A stretch of 39,468 bases of DNA from Bacillota bacterium (GCA_021849745.1 JAJZSN010000020.1:1-39468), one strand, 5' to 3'; positions 1 to 8,453 are shown, numbered from the stretch's first letter. Notes: generated by a model not told the origin, from the sequence alone. Made by a program: numbers and translations.

Positions 1-344
1 TGCTTTTATCCTTGCTTTACCTACAATTTGGAAGCAAAAACTAAAGTTGAGTGCTTAAATGCATTGATTTTTTTAGGTAAAACCTAAGAATCAGCTTGGG
101 AAAGTTGAGATATTAAGATAAATAATGCTGGGCATTATTTTGTTACCCAGGATAAAGATACTACCCTAAAGGCCGTTAGTCCCTTTTTAAAATCTTTTTC
201 GTTGTAAAATTAATAAGTAAACATGGTGATGGGACAAAGATTTTGGTTTATCTACTGTGAAAAATTAAAGTGATTCCTTGAGTCAAAAATACTCTAGGAA
301 TCACTTTTTTGCTTAATTCGTGGCAGCGCTAGGGCCTACTTTAT
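1..344. other. Intergenic stretch with no assignable gene
   Basis: No convincing gene is seen. A short open stretch on the plus strand (about 107-208) reads like the tail of a coding sequence (GHYFVTQDKDTTLKAV then a stop) but has no start or ribosome binding site of its own, so it may be the degraded end of a gene lying outside the window. A strong bidirectional terminator occupies the right end (listed separately). Confidence 0.3.
267..310. terminator. Bidirectional rho-independent terminator
   Basis: A 12-bp stem (AAAGTGATTCCT, 267-278, with its complement at 296-307) is extended inward by GAGT/ACTC. T-runs flank it on both strands. It lies just beyond the stop codon of the minus-strand sigma/anti-sigma operon and would end that transcript. 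Confidence 0.8.
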
Positions 345-1436
345 CTATTTATTAGGATATTTATTAACCAGCCTATCTAGATTTAATGAATAATACTTTC
401 CTTCGAAATACAGTGTATCGGAATCCTTGGAATAAACCATAAAGTTTTCTGTATACTTAGGGCTTTCGAACCTTTTATTAGGGTTCTTCTTGCCTGGTTC
501 AACCAGCCGTAACAGTTGAATGGCATAAATGTCTTTATCACCGGGTTTAACCTGATTCTTAAAGATGTTACGGAACTTAGTTTCCAGCTCGGTTGCCGGT
601 TTTATTGGCTTGGAATTCCGTATAGTCTCTACAAGGGTCCGGAAATCTGACTTGGATAGCTTAGGGGCATCGTTGGCTCCTGGTACCAGCCCTGAATGAT
701 AGAGCTTGGCTTCGTGATAACTGCTTAAATCAGCGGCCCTGGCTATTTGCTGGTGCATAAAGGTTTCCAGTTCCTTGTTTTCATAATAGGCTAGACGACT
801 TCCGCCAGGCTGCTCCTCAAAGAGTCCCTGGCCGTAAGCTAAGATTCTGGAATACCAATCACCGTCAACATCATAATCAATCCACAATGTGGCTTCCCGC
901 TGGTGGACTTGTTCCTTGATATCTTCGTATATCTTTAGTTTCATCTTTTTTATGAGCGGACCCATGGCTGTTCTTTGTTTAAGATCCAAGGAAATTGATT
1001 TGTTTAAACCTACTGCTGAATTGTCACTTCGACTAAATAGGATGCTTTCGCCTGGGTTTTGAAAGCTTATTCGTATCTCAGTGGGTATAGTACTCTCCGC
1101 CCGGTTAACTAAGTAGGTGGAATGTAACCGGAAGATTCCTGCAATAGCTACCGGGGTGATAAGCAATAGGGCTAAAACCCCAAAAAATTGCTTTTTATGT
1201 TCTCGGCAGCCCTTTTTTTCTACCAGTAGGATATATAAGAAATAGCCTAGTAAGGCTGCTACTGTGGCGGTTATAATTCCTGGGTAAACTAAGGGAAGGT
1301 GGCGGGTATTCATGGGCGGGAGCAGTAAAAGCAGATTATCCCAAATCAAGGTGCGAAACTGCGACATTCCTATATAGTAGCCCAGAAGGGCGGCGCCCAG
1401 TACGGCAAGGATTTTATCTTTGACCGGTTTGCTCAT
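345..1436 (-). CDS. Membrane protein of the ECF sigma/anti-sigma operon
   Basis: A 363-residue protein of no recognised family. Three hydrophobic segments lie in the first ~110 residues (about 8-25, 47-72 and 84-105), followed by a ~250-residue soluble, charged C-terminal part. It starts at an ATG preceded by GGAGGTGC and overlaps the anti-sigma gene by 23 bp, so the two are translationally coupled. Its layout of N-terminal membrane segments and a large outer domain parallels the anti-sigma factor beside it. A role as co-regulator or sensor in the envelope-stress circuit is inferred from the operon only; no catalytic motif is visible. Confidence 0.75.
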   Translation of the reverse strand: MSKPVKDKILAVLGAALLGYYIGMSQFRTLIWDNLLLLLPPMNTRHLPLVYPGIITATVAALLGYFLYILLVEKKGCREHKKQFFGVLALLLITPVAIAGIFRLHSTYLVNRAESTIPTEIRISFQNPGESILFSRSDNSAVGLNKSISLDLKQRTAMGPLIKKMKLKIYEDIKEQVHQREATLWIDYDVDGDWYSRILAYGQGLFEEQPGGSRLAYYENKELETFMHQQIARAADLSSYHEAKLYHSGLVPGANDAPKLSKSDFRTLVETIRNSKPIKPATELETKFRNIFKNQVKPGDKDIYAIQLLRLVEPGKKNPNKRFESPKYTENFMVYSKDSDTLYFEGKYYSLNLDRLVNKYPNK

Positions 1437-2397
1437 TTTTCAGCACCTCCATGGTAGTATTTAACCGCTGTACGGTACTCTGGGATAGTTGATATTTGTT
1501 GCCCTTTAAGGTGATTAAAGCGCCATTGGCCGGATCGAGATGGGCCGGCATGCTTCCTCCTCCTTGAAATTCCAGGAGTAAAACATAGCCCTTTTCATCC
1601 CTGGGGTATTGGCTGTCATCTTGGGGCTTGGCACGACTAAGTTCCTCCGTTAGATAAGCATACTTCTCCTGGGCCAGGGCCTCTTCATTCAGGCTGATAA
1701 GCCAGGAACTGCTGTATTTATCCACGGTGTAAAAGGTTATTCCCTTGATGCCCGTTAGGGTGTCTATTTTGACTAGGGTATAACTATACGCTCCATAAAG
1801 GACCCCTGTCCAGGCGAGGATTACAACTAAAGCGGCACCCAGAAAATTGATGACTTTTTTTCTTTGGAAAACCCGTTTGTCGCTGACCAGATAACCCACC
1901 AACATGGCGATAAAAGCCCCTATTAAGGCGGGAGTAAATATGGAGGAGACCCAATCTAAGATGGGGTGATAAGGGAAGTAACCCATGGCCCCGGGAATAT
2001 GATAAAACAAGTTCTGACCGTCTCGAACAACATTATCTGAGAAGAAAATGCCCAGGGCAAATTCCGCCAGTTTATAGGGTAAGGCCATGATGGCTTTGGT
2101 TACGATAAAATGATCCTGGGTGTAGAGGCGGGAGAAGAGGCCCAGGAGAAAACCGCCGAGGCTATAGATGGCAATCCGCCTGAGCCCCTTTTTTCTGGCC
2201 TGGATTTTGCTGATTATCACCTCGTCATCAGCTTCCAGGTGCTGGACAGGTAGTTCCAGGGGGTTGTTTAACATTTGGTCAAGTTTCTGTTGACAGTCTG
2301 GGCAGGTTTCCAGGTGTTTGCGAACTGATTTCATTTCTTCAAGCGACAGTTCTTCTTCTAAGTAAGGTCTAAGCCTTTCGTCATAACCGCAACTCAT
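1414..2397 (-). CDS. Zinc-finger transmembrane anti-sigma factor
   Basis: This 327-residue protein begins with the anti-sigma zinc-finger pattern H-x3-C-x2-C (HLETCPDC, residues ~28-35), as in the ZAS/zf-HC2 family, which binds and sequesters ECF sigma factors at the inner face of the membrane. Four hydrophobic segments follow (about 75-92, 100-120, 150-170, 182-205), then an extracytoplasmic C-terminal domain. The ATG overlaps the sigma-factor stop as ATGA. Known for the family: an envelope signal releases the sigma factor. The inducing signal cannot be read from the sequence. Confidence 0.88.
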   Translation of the reverse strand: MSCGYDERLRPYLEEELSLEEMKSVRKHLETCPDCQQKLDQMLNNPLELPVQHLEADDEVIISKIQARKKGLRRIAIYSLGGFLLGLFSRLYTQDHFIVTKAIMALPYKLAEFALGIFFSDNVVRDGQNLFYHIPGAMGYFPYHPILDWVSSIFTPALIGAFIAMLVGYLVSDKRVFQRKKVINFLGAALVVILAWTGVLYGAYSYTLVKIDTLTGIKGITFYTVDKYSSSWLISLNEEALAQEKYAYLTEELSRAKPQDDSQYPRDEKGYVLLLEFQGGGSMPAHLDPANGALITLKGNKYQLSQSTVQRLNTTMEVLKNEQTGQR

Positions 2398-2912
2398 TGA
2401 TTTCCCTCCAATCCGTTATAAATCTTGCGAAACTCTCTTCTGGCCCTATAGATACTTACTTTGATACTATTCAATTCCTGGCCGGTGATGTGGCTAATCT
2501 CTTTGTAGGATAGATGAAGTATATCTCGTAGAACAATCAGGTTACGGTAGGAAGGGGATAGACTGTCTAGGGTGCGGGCAATCATCTCTTTGGTTTCGGT
2601 ATTGAGGGCCGATTCTTCCGGACCCCTCGGTTGGTTGAGGGGGAGTCGGGCGGTGTTCTCCAAGGAGTCGAGGGGTTCCCATTGGATTTTTTGGCCCGAT
2701 TTGGCCAAGTCAAAGTAAGCGTTCCGGGCAATGGTGTAAATCCAGGTTTTGAAACTGCTTCGCCCTTGGAATTTGCCGATGTTGAGATAGACCTTCAGAA
2801 AGACGTCCTGGGAGAGTTCCTCGGCCACGGCTTTGTCTCCGGAAAGGTAGTAGAGGTAAGAAAAGATTTGGTTTTTGTACTTCTGGTATAGAAGGGTGAA
2901 GTCAGCGTCCAA
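2394..2912 (-). CDS. ECF-type RNA polymerase sigma factor
   Basis: A 172-residue sigma-70 family protein with only regions 2 and 4. Region 2 is visible as the segment from AEELSQDVFLKVYLN through FKTWIYTIARNAYFD (core binding and -10 recognition). Region 4 is the C-terminal helix-turn-helix around LSPSYRNLIVLRDILHLSYK and ISHITGQELNSIKVSIYRAR. It is first in a three-gene minus-strand operon with its anti-sigma factor. It starts at TTG after an AAGGAAG site. The sequence upstream resembles an ECF promoter, which fits autoregulation. The subgroup (SigW-like or other) was not determined. Confidence 0.92.
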   Translation of the reverse strand: MDADFTLLYQKYKNQIFSYLYYLSGDKAVAEELSQDVFLKVYLNIGKFQGRSSFKTWIYTIARNAYFDLAKSGQKIQWEPLDSLENTARLPLNQPRGPEESALNTETKEMIARTLDSLSPSYRNLIVLRDILHLSYKEISHITGQELNSIKVSIYRARREFRKIYNGLEGNQ

Positions 2913-2962
2913 AGAGATCTTCCTTTCGGCTTGAACAAAATTACCGGTAAGCTCTGCTCATA

Positions 2963-2996
2963 ATTATAGACTTAAATGGGTGAAAAAGGTTAACAA
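2963..2996 (-). promoter_or_regulatory. Candidate ECF-type promoter of the sigma operon
   Basis: Read on the minus strand, TTAACCTTTTT is followed 17 bp after AAC by GTCTATAAT. This matches the general ECF layout (AAC-type -35, CGTC-like -10), so the sigma factor may transcribe its own operon. An overlapping TATAAT could serve the housekeeping sigma factor instead. Confidence 0.45.
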
Positions 2997-3002
2997 AAAG
3001 TT

Positions 3003-3040
3003 AAAAAAGACTACCTTGGTTTTTAACCACGGTAGTCTTT
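3003..3040 (-). terminator. Rho-independent terminator of the slipin gene
   Basis: A 10-bp stem (AAAGACTACC with GGTAGTCTTT) plus an inner TGG/CCA step is followed on the minus strand by TTTTTTAACTTTTT. It lies 40 bp beyond the slipin stop codon. Confidence 0.85.
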
Positions 3041-3080
3041 TGCGCCCACTATCTTCTGAAAAGGTCTAATCATATTTAGT

Positions 3081-3941
3081 TTATTCCTTAGAATTGAGGC
3101 CGCTATCCTTGGCAAGGGCGCTTAGGCCGGTGATGGTTCCCAGGCCCATGGTTTCCACTGCTGTGCTGGGTACTACCACCAGGGCCCCTTTTTCCTTCAG
3201 TCCTTCGTAGAGGATGTTCATGGCCCTGAGTTGCAAGGCCATGGGGTTACCCTCGTAGGCTTTAGCCGCTTCGGCGAACTTCAGGGCAATTTCGGTTTCT
3301 GCCGTGCCCAGGATGATTCTAGCCTTTCTTTCCCGCTCCGCTTGGGCCTCCCGGGACATGGCATCTTGCAGGTTGGCGGGGATGAGGACATCCCTGATTT
3401 CCACCGATTGAACCGAGATTCCCCAGGGTTCGGTTTTGTCGTCAATGACTTTGCGAAGTTCATGGTCAATTTTTTCCCGGTCGGCCAGCATCTCTGATAA
3501 AAGGGTGCGCCCGATGATGTCCCGGAGGGCGGTTTGGGCGGCCCAGGAAACTGCTTTTTGGTATTCTTTCACTTCCAGGGCCGCTTTTTGGGCATCCCAT
3601 ACCTGCCAGAAAAGCACGGCATCCACGTCTACCGGCACGGTATCCTTGGTGAGGGTTTGTTCTGCGGTGAAAGGGGTTACCGTGACTCGGTGATCCACCC
3701 AGGAGGCGATGGAATCAACCACTGGGATGACAAAAAACAGTCCGGGTCCGGCCAGCTGGTGGAAGCGGCCCAGGCGGAGCACCACCGCTTTTTCCCATTG
3801 GTTAGCCATCTTGGTGGCGGCCAGGGCCAGGGCGGACACGGACAGGGCAAGATAGAGGGATAATAGGTCCCCGGTTAGGGAAGTCATGGCCAGGCCGGTT
3901 CCGGCGATGAGGAAAAAGAGAAAAACCGCTAAAAGGTTCAT
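3081..3941 (-). CDS. Slipin (SPFH/Band 7, stomatin-like) membrane protein
   Basis: A 286-residue stomatin-like protein. Two N-terminal hydrophobic segments (about 3-20 and 27-42) anchor it, followed by the SPFH core from QWEKAVVLRLGRFHQLAGPG. The conserved helical stretch SREAQAERERKARII sits near residues 200-215. Slipins form oligomeric membrane microdomain scaffolds and often modulate partner membrane proteins or proteases; here no NfeD-type partner is adjacent. It is transcribed alone, divergently from a two-component system, and its promoter shares an element with the decaheme cytochrome promoter. The start is ATG with AAGGAGG eight bases upstream. Confidence 0.9.
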   Translation of the reverse strand: MNLLAVFLFFLIAGTGLAMTSLTGDLLSLYLALSVSALALAATKMANQWEKAVVLRLGRFHQLAGPGLFFVIPVVDSIASWVDHRVTVTPFTAEQTLTKDTVPVDVDAVLFWQVWDAQKAALEVKEYQKAVSWAAQTALRDIIGRTLLSEMLADREKIDHELRKVIDDKTEPWGISVQSVEIRDVLIPANLQDAMSREAQAERERKARIILGTAETEIALKFAEAAKAYEGNPMALQLRAMNILYEGLKEKGALVVVPSTAVETMGLGTITGLSALAKDSGLNSKE

Positions 3942-3981
3942 AACACCATCCTCCTTAAAGCCTTCGGTTTTAATTACTCTT

Positions 3982-4046
3982 ATTATAGAGGGTTATCTAC
4001 GGCAAATCTTCTTGTCATCTGCCATGAATACCTGGGACATTTGTCA
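3982..4046 (-). promoter_or_regulatory. Slipin promoter with upstream element shared with the decaheme cytochrome gene
   Basis: On the minus strand there is a TATAAT -10 (3982-3987) with no good -35, suggesting activator dependence. Upstream are, in order, TGACA (4013-4017), TGGCA (4020-4024) and the near-palindrome TGACAAATGTCC (4035-4046). Each lies at exactly the same distance from the -10 as the matching motif before the decaheme cytochrome gene at 13398-13462. Confidence 0.7.
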
Positions 4047-4245
4047 CGGAAGAACTGCCTTTTAATGTGTCAAATAAACCATTAAAGAGCCTATTCAATG
4101 AATTAACAAATTTAGTAAAATTAAAATAAAAAACACATTTGTTGGCAAATGATGGTAAAATGGAAGTGGCAAACAACCGAAAAAATCATTAGGCGAGGTT
4201 ATAACATCCTGGGAAGGCCAAAGGTCGATACTAAAACCTTCCTTA

Positions 4246-4280
4246 GCAAATATAATAAAATACGAGGTTAACGGGGGAGG
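4246..4280 (+). promoter_or_regulatory. Candidate promoter and ribosome binding site of the two-component operon
   Basis: TATAAT occurs in AAATATAATAAAATACG just upstream of a strong GGGGGAGG ribosome binding site. The -35 region is weak. Further upstream (4143-4162), TTGGCAAATGATGGTAAAAT partly resembles the shared element of the slipin and decaheme promoters, which would allow feedback by the encoded regulator. That resemblance is imperfect. Confidence 0.35.
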
Positions 4281-4286
4281 AAAAGT

Positions 4287-5720
4287 ATGAATGACATCTT
4301 GCAGTTAAACGTCCTGGCGGTGTATTTCCTGTACGGTTTGTCTTTTTATACCATGGGGGTGGCCGTGGCCCTGCAGTACCGGAGCTACAGCAGCTTTCGG
4401 CTGGCCAACAGTCTCAGTCTGTTGGCGGCTTTTGCCCTCCTCCATGGGGTAAGCGAGTGGGGTAGTGTGTTTATTCCGGTGAGGCTACCCGACTTTGGCG
4501 CTTTTCCTACTTGGAAGCTCCTGGCCATTCAGCGGTTGCTGCAATCTATTTCCTATTTTTTTCTCTTTTGTTTCGGGGTTAAATTAATTTCTGATTCCAG
4601 GAAACAAAATTTTTACTGGTGGTTTATTTTGCCTACTATGGCCTTTCTCTTTTGGTTTCTTCATTTTTCCCGCTTTATTCCCTTGGTAGGCACCGACGAA
4701 GTACTATCTTGGCTTTTGGATAGCGAGAGTTGGTCTCGTTATGCCTTGGCCTTTCCGGCAGGGTTGTTTACCGCTTATGGTCTGGCCCTGCAGGTTTCAG
4801 AGGTTGAAAAACTGGAAGATGGTTTAGTGCGGAAAAACCTGTGGCTGGCTACTGTTGCTTTCGGGTTGTTTGCCTTGTTAAGTGGTATGGTGGTTCCCAG
4901 GGATATCGGTTTGCTGAGTCCTTGGGTCAACACAGGAACTTTCCTAAGTATTACCGGTATGCCTATTGAAATTATGCGGACCGTTACGGCTTTGCTGGCT
5001 ACTTGGTCAATCACCCGGATGTTAACCATCTTTGACCTGGAGAAGCAGCGTCAGGTGGCGGAAAGCCGCCGTCTGGAGGCAGTCTACCGGGAAAGGGAAC
5101 GTTTTGCCCGGGACCTCCATGATGATGTGATCCAGTCCATTTACGGAGTAGGGCTGGGGCTGCAAATCACCGGTAATCTGATTTCCAAAGACCCGCCCAG
5201 GGCCGCTTCTCAGGTTGCCTCGGCCGTCGAAGGGCTGAACAAGGTGATTCATACCTTACGGGCCTATATCCACGACTTGGAGTACAAGGACGGGGATATG
5301 GAGGGATTGCTGGCTGGGCTGGTGGAACAATTCCGGGAGAAAACGGAGCTGGATATTAAGCTGGATTACCGGTTGCCTGCCCGGGGCCGCATTCAACCGG
5401 CGGTTGGGACGGTTAACTGGCAGCACCAAGTACAGCAGATTATCCGGGAAGCTTTGCATAATATCACCCGGCATGCCAGAGCCTCCCAGGCCTTGGTAGA
5501 ACTTCGGGAGGAGGGGGAACGGTTGGTGATTACCATCAAGGATAACGGGCGGGGTTTACCCAAAGGAGGGGTTTTTCAAGTAGAAGGAGGCAAGCATTGC
5601 GGTTTACGGAATATGCATACCAGGGCCGTCCTCCTTGGCGGCGAGCTGCAGTTATCTTCAAAGGCGGGTGAAGGTACTACCCTGGTTCTAACTATACCCC
5701 TGGAAAAGGTTGAACGGTAA
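4287..5720 (+). CDS. NarL-type membrane sensor histidine kinase
   Basis: A 477-residue kinase. Residues 1-245 contain about seven hydrophobic segments forming an integral-membrane sensor without an obvious extracellular domain. A short coiled linker leads to the HisKA_3 dimerisation helix with the phospho-acceptor His near 278 (FARDLHDDVIQSIYG). The C-terminal ATPase domain has an N-box (EALHNITRHA), DNGRGLP and a GEGTTL-type G2 box. HisKA_3 kinases pair with NarL/LuxR regulators, and one follows 15 bp downstream. The start is ATG after GGGGGAGG. The stimulus is unknown; membrane-embedded sensors often read membrane or redox state. Confidence 0.92.
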   Translation: MNDILQLNVLAVYFLYGLSFYTMGVAVALQYRSYSSFRLANSLSLLAAFALLHGVSEWGSVFIPVRLPDFGAFPTWKLLAIQRLLQSISYFFLFCFGVKLISDSRKQNFYWWFILPTMAFLFWFLHFSRFIPLVGTDEVLSWLLDSESWSRYALAFPAGLFTAYGLALQVSEVEKLEDGLVRKNLWLATVAFGLFALLSGMVVPRDIGLLSPWVNTGTFLSITGMPIEIMRTVTALLATWSITRMLTIFDLEKQRQVAESRRLEAVYRERERFARDLHDDVIQSIYGVGLGLQITGNLISKDPPRAASQVASAVEGLNKVIHTLRAYIHDLEYKDGDMEGLLAGLVEQFREKTELDIKLDYRLPARGRIQPAVGTVNWQHQVQQIIREALHNITRHARASQALVELREEGERLVITIKDNGRGLPKGGVFQVEGGKHCGLRNMHTRAVLLGGELQLSSKAGEGTTLVLTIPLEKVER

Positions 5721-5735
5721 AGGAGTGGTGGTTAC

Positions 5736-6386
5736 ATGGGCAAGATCAAGGTGTTGATAGTGGATGATCATGAGATTGTAAGGTTGGGACTAAGTCACTT
5801 TCTGGGGCAATATCCAGACATAGAGGTTGTCGGGGCCGCCGGCAATGTTGAAGAGGCTTTACTGAAAACGGAGCAATACCGCCCCGATGTGGTAACCATG
5901 GATATTTGCCTCAAAAAGAGCAGCGGTATTGACGCCTGCCGGGAAATCTGCAACTGTTTTCCCGAAACCAGGGTAATTATCCTGACCTCTTACGGGGATG
6001 AGGGTACTTTAATGGAGGCCATTTTTGCCGGGGCCAAAGGCTATGTGCTGAAAGACGTGGGAAGCGACGAAATAATCCGGGCAGTCCGGGCTGTCTACAG
6101 AGACGAATCCCTTCTGGACTCAGTGGTTACCAAAAAGTTATTAGATCAAATGCGTCGTAATAACCGCCAGTCCCATGACGCCCTGGAACAATTGTCGGCC
6201 CAGGAGAAAAAAGTCCTGGCCCTCATAGCCGAAGGAAAAACCAACCGGGAAATAGCGGAGACCATTTACCTGAGTGAAAAGACGGTGCGGAACTATGTCA
6301 GCAATATCCTGGCCAAACTTAATTTGGTCAACCGCACCGAGGCGGCAGCTTATGCTGCAAAGAGAAAAATCGTTGATAAAGCCTGA
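5736..6386 (+). CDS. NarL/LuxR-family response regulator
   Basis: A 216-residue two-domain regulator. In the receiver domain the acidic pair is D10/D11, the phospho-acceptor is D56 (TMDICLKKSSG), with the switch Thr in ILTSYGD and the Lys in YVLKDVGS. The C-terminal LuxR-type HTH runs from LSAQEKKVLALIAEGKTNRE through SEKTVRNYVSNILAKLNL. It is cotranscribed with the kinase and ends in a terminator. It is the natural candidate to bind the element shared by the slipin and decaheme promoters (inference from proximity only). Confidence 0.93.
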   Translation: MGKIKVLIVDDHEIVRLGLSHFLGQYPDIEVVGAAGNVEEALLKTEQYRPDVVTMDICLKKSSGIDACREICNCFPETRVIILTSYGDEGTLMEAIFAGAKGYVLKDVGSDEIIRAVRAVYRDESLLDSVVTKKLLDQMRRNNRQSHDALEQLSAQEKKVLALIAEGKTNREIAETIYLSEKTVRNYVSNILAKLNLVNRTEAAAYAAKRKIVDKA

Positions 6387-6407
6387 AGGGATTCAGGCTT
6401 TTTTTTG
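6379..6407 (+). terminator. Rho-independent terminator of the two-component operon
   Basis: A 9-bp perfect stem AAGCCTGAA/TTCAGGCTT with a 4-nt loop is followed by a T-run. The TGA stop codon of the response regulator lies inside the left arm. Confidence 0.92.
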
Positions 6408-6572
6408 TTAGCCAATTAGGAAAGGAATTTCAGTTCACTATGTCGAAAGAAAACTTATTGAGAGAAATCAAGGTATAGAAAAAGATTAACCCGATGTGTT
6501 ATAGTGTCATTGTTGTTGTAGATTAAAAATATTAACCCAAACCATTAATAAAAATTGACAAGTGGGGTACTT

Positions 6573-6911
6573 ATGGATATAATATTTATAAATAAGAAGT
6601 TGGAAAAGAAATTTAGTTCTCCTAGAGAGATTGTTAAGAATTGGGGTGCCGAGAACGCCGGGAAAATTATGCAAAGGTTAGTTGAGTTAGATGCTGCTCC
6701 ATGCTTGCTTGACATTTGTAATTTACCTGGTTGTGATTTTCACGAACTTATAAATAATCGAAAATGTCAATTCTCGGTGTCAATTAAGCAACCTTATCGA
6801 CTGGTCTTTGTCCCAGATCATAACCCAATACCGCGCAAGGCCGATGGAGGCGTTGACCTTAAACTGGTTACCGCTATCTGTATTATGGAGGTGGTGAATT
6901 ATCATGACTGA
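6573..6911 (+). CDS. HigB/RelE-like toxin
   Basis: A 112-residue protein from the ATG preceded by GTGGGG; an upstream in-frame TTG (6555) lacks a good ribosome binding site. It has the small alpha/beta layout of the RelE/HigB superfamily, with a C-terminal strand pattern FSVSIKQPYRLVFVPDHN typical of HigB-type killer proteins, which are ribosome-dependent mRNA endonucleases. The stop overlaps the downstream antitoxin-like gene by 8 bp, giving the HigBA order (toxin first). The gene is more AT-rich than its neighbours, fitting an accessory module. Confidence 0.75.
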   Translation: MDIIFINKKLEKKFSSPREIVKNWGAENAGKIMQRLVELDAAPCLLDICNLPGCDFHELINNRKCQFSVSIKQPYRLVFVPDHNPIPRKADGGVDLKLVTAICIMEVVNYHD

Positions 6912-8001
6912 CAATAAAACTAAATTCAAACCTCAATTCGCAATTCCTCCGGGTGAAACAGTGTTGGAAACGATCGAAGCAATTGGGATGTCTCAAGCTG
7001 AACTGGCTGCCAGAACGGGTCGGCCGTTAAAGACCATTAATGAGATAATTAAAGGTAAGACGGCTATAACACCTGAGACGGCGCTGCAGTTTGAAAGAGT
7101 TCTAGGTGTGTCAGCAACTTTTTGGAACAACTTAGAAACCAACTATAGGGAAGCGTTAGCCACAATAGAAGAACGCAATAGACTTGAGAAACAAGTGGAG
7201 TGGTTAAGATATTTTCCACTAAAAAAGCTATATCAATTGGGGGCAATTAACAAATCGGCGGATCCAGTTGAGGGACTAACAGCGGTACTAAACTTCTTTG
7301 GAGTTAGCAGTCCAGACGCTTGGGAGAAACTTTGGTTAAGTCCTGAAGTAGCTTTTAGAAAATCACCAGTGTATCAAAGTTCTCCATACACAATAGCTAC
7401 TTGGATGAGATTGGGAGAAATTGCGGCACAAAAAATAAAATGCCAACCCTATGATAAAGAAAAGTTTAAGCAGGCTATAGTTACTATTAGAGAGTTAACC
7501 ATTGAGGATACAAATGTTTGGTATTCAGAGGTCATTAGGCTTTGTGCTGAAGGGGGTGTAGCTGTTATTTTTGTCCCAGAATTACCTAAAACACATGTAA
7601 GCGGAGTAACAAGGTGGTTGAGCGATAAAAAGGCGTTAATTCAATTAAGTCTGAGGCATAAAACGAATGATCATCTTTGGTTCACTTTTTTCCATGAAGC
7701 AGCCCATATTTTACTTCATGGAAAAAAGGATGTATTTATAGAAGGAGCTGTTTTTGACAGTGAAAAAGAAGAAGAGGCAAATAGGTTTTCAAGGGAATTC
7801 CTGATACCACCCCAAAAATTTAGGGAATTTCTTAAGTCGACTTCACGGTTTAGCCAAGAGGCAATTTTACTTTTTGCTAAGAGCATAAATGTTGCGCCTG
7901 GCATCGTAGTTGGAAGGTTACAACATGATAGTTTTGTTCCAAGGAGCCACTTTAATAAACTTAAACAGTATTACAAGTTTGAATGGATAACGGATAAATA
8001 A
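6904..8001 (+). CDS. HigA-like antitoxin fused to an ImmA/IrrE-type metallopeptidase
   Basis: A 365-residue protein. Residues ~18-75 form an XRE-type HTH of the HigA/VapI kind (MSQAELAARTGRPLKTINEI). A long middle region leads to an ImmA/IrrE peptidase domain with the zinc motif HEAAH at 264-268 and a likely third ligand in EEEANRFSREFL (~289-300). ImmA-type enzymes cleave HTH repressors, so this fusion may combine repression of its operon with regulated self-cleavage. The start is ATG after GGAGGTGG. Moderate A+T content again suggests acquisition. The HTH and zinc motifs are clear; the mechanism is inferred. Confidence 0.85.
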   Translation: MTDNKTKFKPQFAIPPGETVLETIEAIGMSQAELAARTGRPLKTINEIIKGKTAITPETALQFERVLGVSATFWNNLETNYREALATIEERNRLEKQVEWLRYFPLKKLYQLGAINKSADPVEGLTAVLNFFGVSSPDAWEKLWLSPEVAFRKSPVYQSSPYTIATWMRLGEIAAQKIKCQPYDKEKFKQAIVTIRELTIEDTNVWYSEVIRLCAEGGVAVIFVPELPKTHVSGVTRWLSDKKALIQLSLRHKTNDHLWFTFFHEAAHILLHGKKDVFIEGAVFDSEKEEEANRFSREFLIPPQKFREFLKSTSRFSQEAILLFAKSINVAPGIVVGRLQHDSFVPRSHFNKLKQYYKFEWITDK

Positions 8002-8039
8002 AGGGGGTGCACATTAGTGAGGTGGTTTTGGACAAAAAA

Positions 8040-8141
8040 ACTACCAGGCGGTTAACAAAGCCTGGCGTTGTTGCCTCGGGTTATTACAGTAACCCGAAGA
8101 GGGCCCTGGAATGTGGGCCAGTATTTAGTTTAACTAAATAA
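8040..8141 (+). promoter_or_regulatory. Run of four hairpins/palindromes downstream of the toxin-antitoxin pair
   Basis: Four consecutive inverted repeats occur within ~100 bp: CCAGGC/GCCTGG (8044-8065), CGGGTTA/TAACCCG (8077-8096), GGCCC/GGGCC (8102-8119) and a 19-bp perfect palindrome TATTTAGTT-T-AACTAAATA (8122-8140). None is followed by a T-run. They could form a structured leader or 3' RNA, or DNA operators. A weak 44-codon frame (8007-8141) runs through them, but its start lacks proper spacing to a ribosome binding site. Confidence 0.45.
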
Positions 8142-8223
8142 AGAGGAAAACCCATTAGTAAAATTATAATACCACATTCCTTGTCTCTTGGCAATAATGT
8201 TTTAAGAGAAAGGAAATCCAAGA

Positions 8224-8349
8224 ATGAGTGATTTTCGTGAAGGCTACAAACTCATATTCCGCCCTTGGAGAAAAGACCCTAATACTGGACAAATTCTTTG
8301 GGCAAGGAATTATGGACTCAAAGCTTGGCCGATTTGGATTAAAGAGTAA
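8224..8349 (+). CDS. Small conserved-looking protein (41 aa)
   Basis: This tiny frame begins with ATG after AGAAAGGAAA. It encodes a basic, Trp-rich peptide with the segments FRPWRKDPNTGQILWARNYG and LKAWPIWIKE. A promoter-like TTATAATACC lies upstream at about 8166. It shares the pattern R-(K/D)D-x-x-TG-(Q/R)-I with the 55-residue protein encoded just downstream. From memory, similar short proteins occur in diverse bacteria; the function is unknown. Length, ribosome binding site and motif support a real gene. Confidence 0.6.
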   Translation: MSDFREGYKLIFRPWRKDPNTGQILWARNYGLKAWPIWIKE

Positions 8350-8375
8350 GCAATAGCCTAAGAAACATCTGGATG

Positions 8376-8412
8376 TAATATTGAGAGGCGTCTGGCCGCT
8401 TTCTCGATATTA
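8376..8412. repeat. Inverted repeat between the two small genes
   Basis: An 11-bp stem TAATATTGAGA/TCTCGATATTA (one mismatch) encloses a 15-nt GC-rich loop. It lies upstream of a TATACT and the AAGGAGG site of the next small gene, so it could be a weak terminator-like structure or an operator. Confidence 0.4.
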
Positions 8413-8453
8413 TTTCCAACGTAAATAATTATTATACTAAGGAGGCAATAAAT

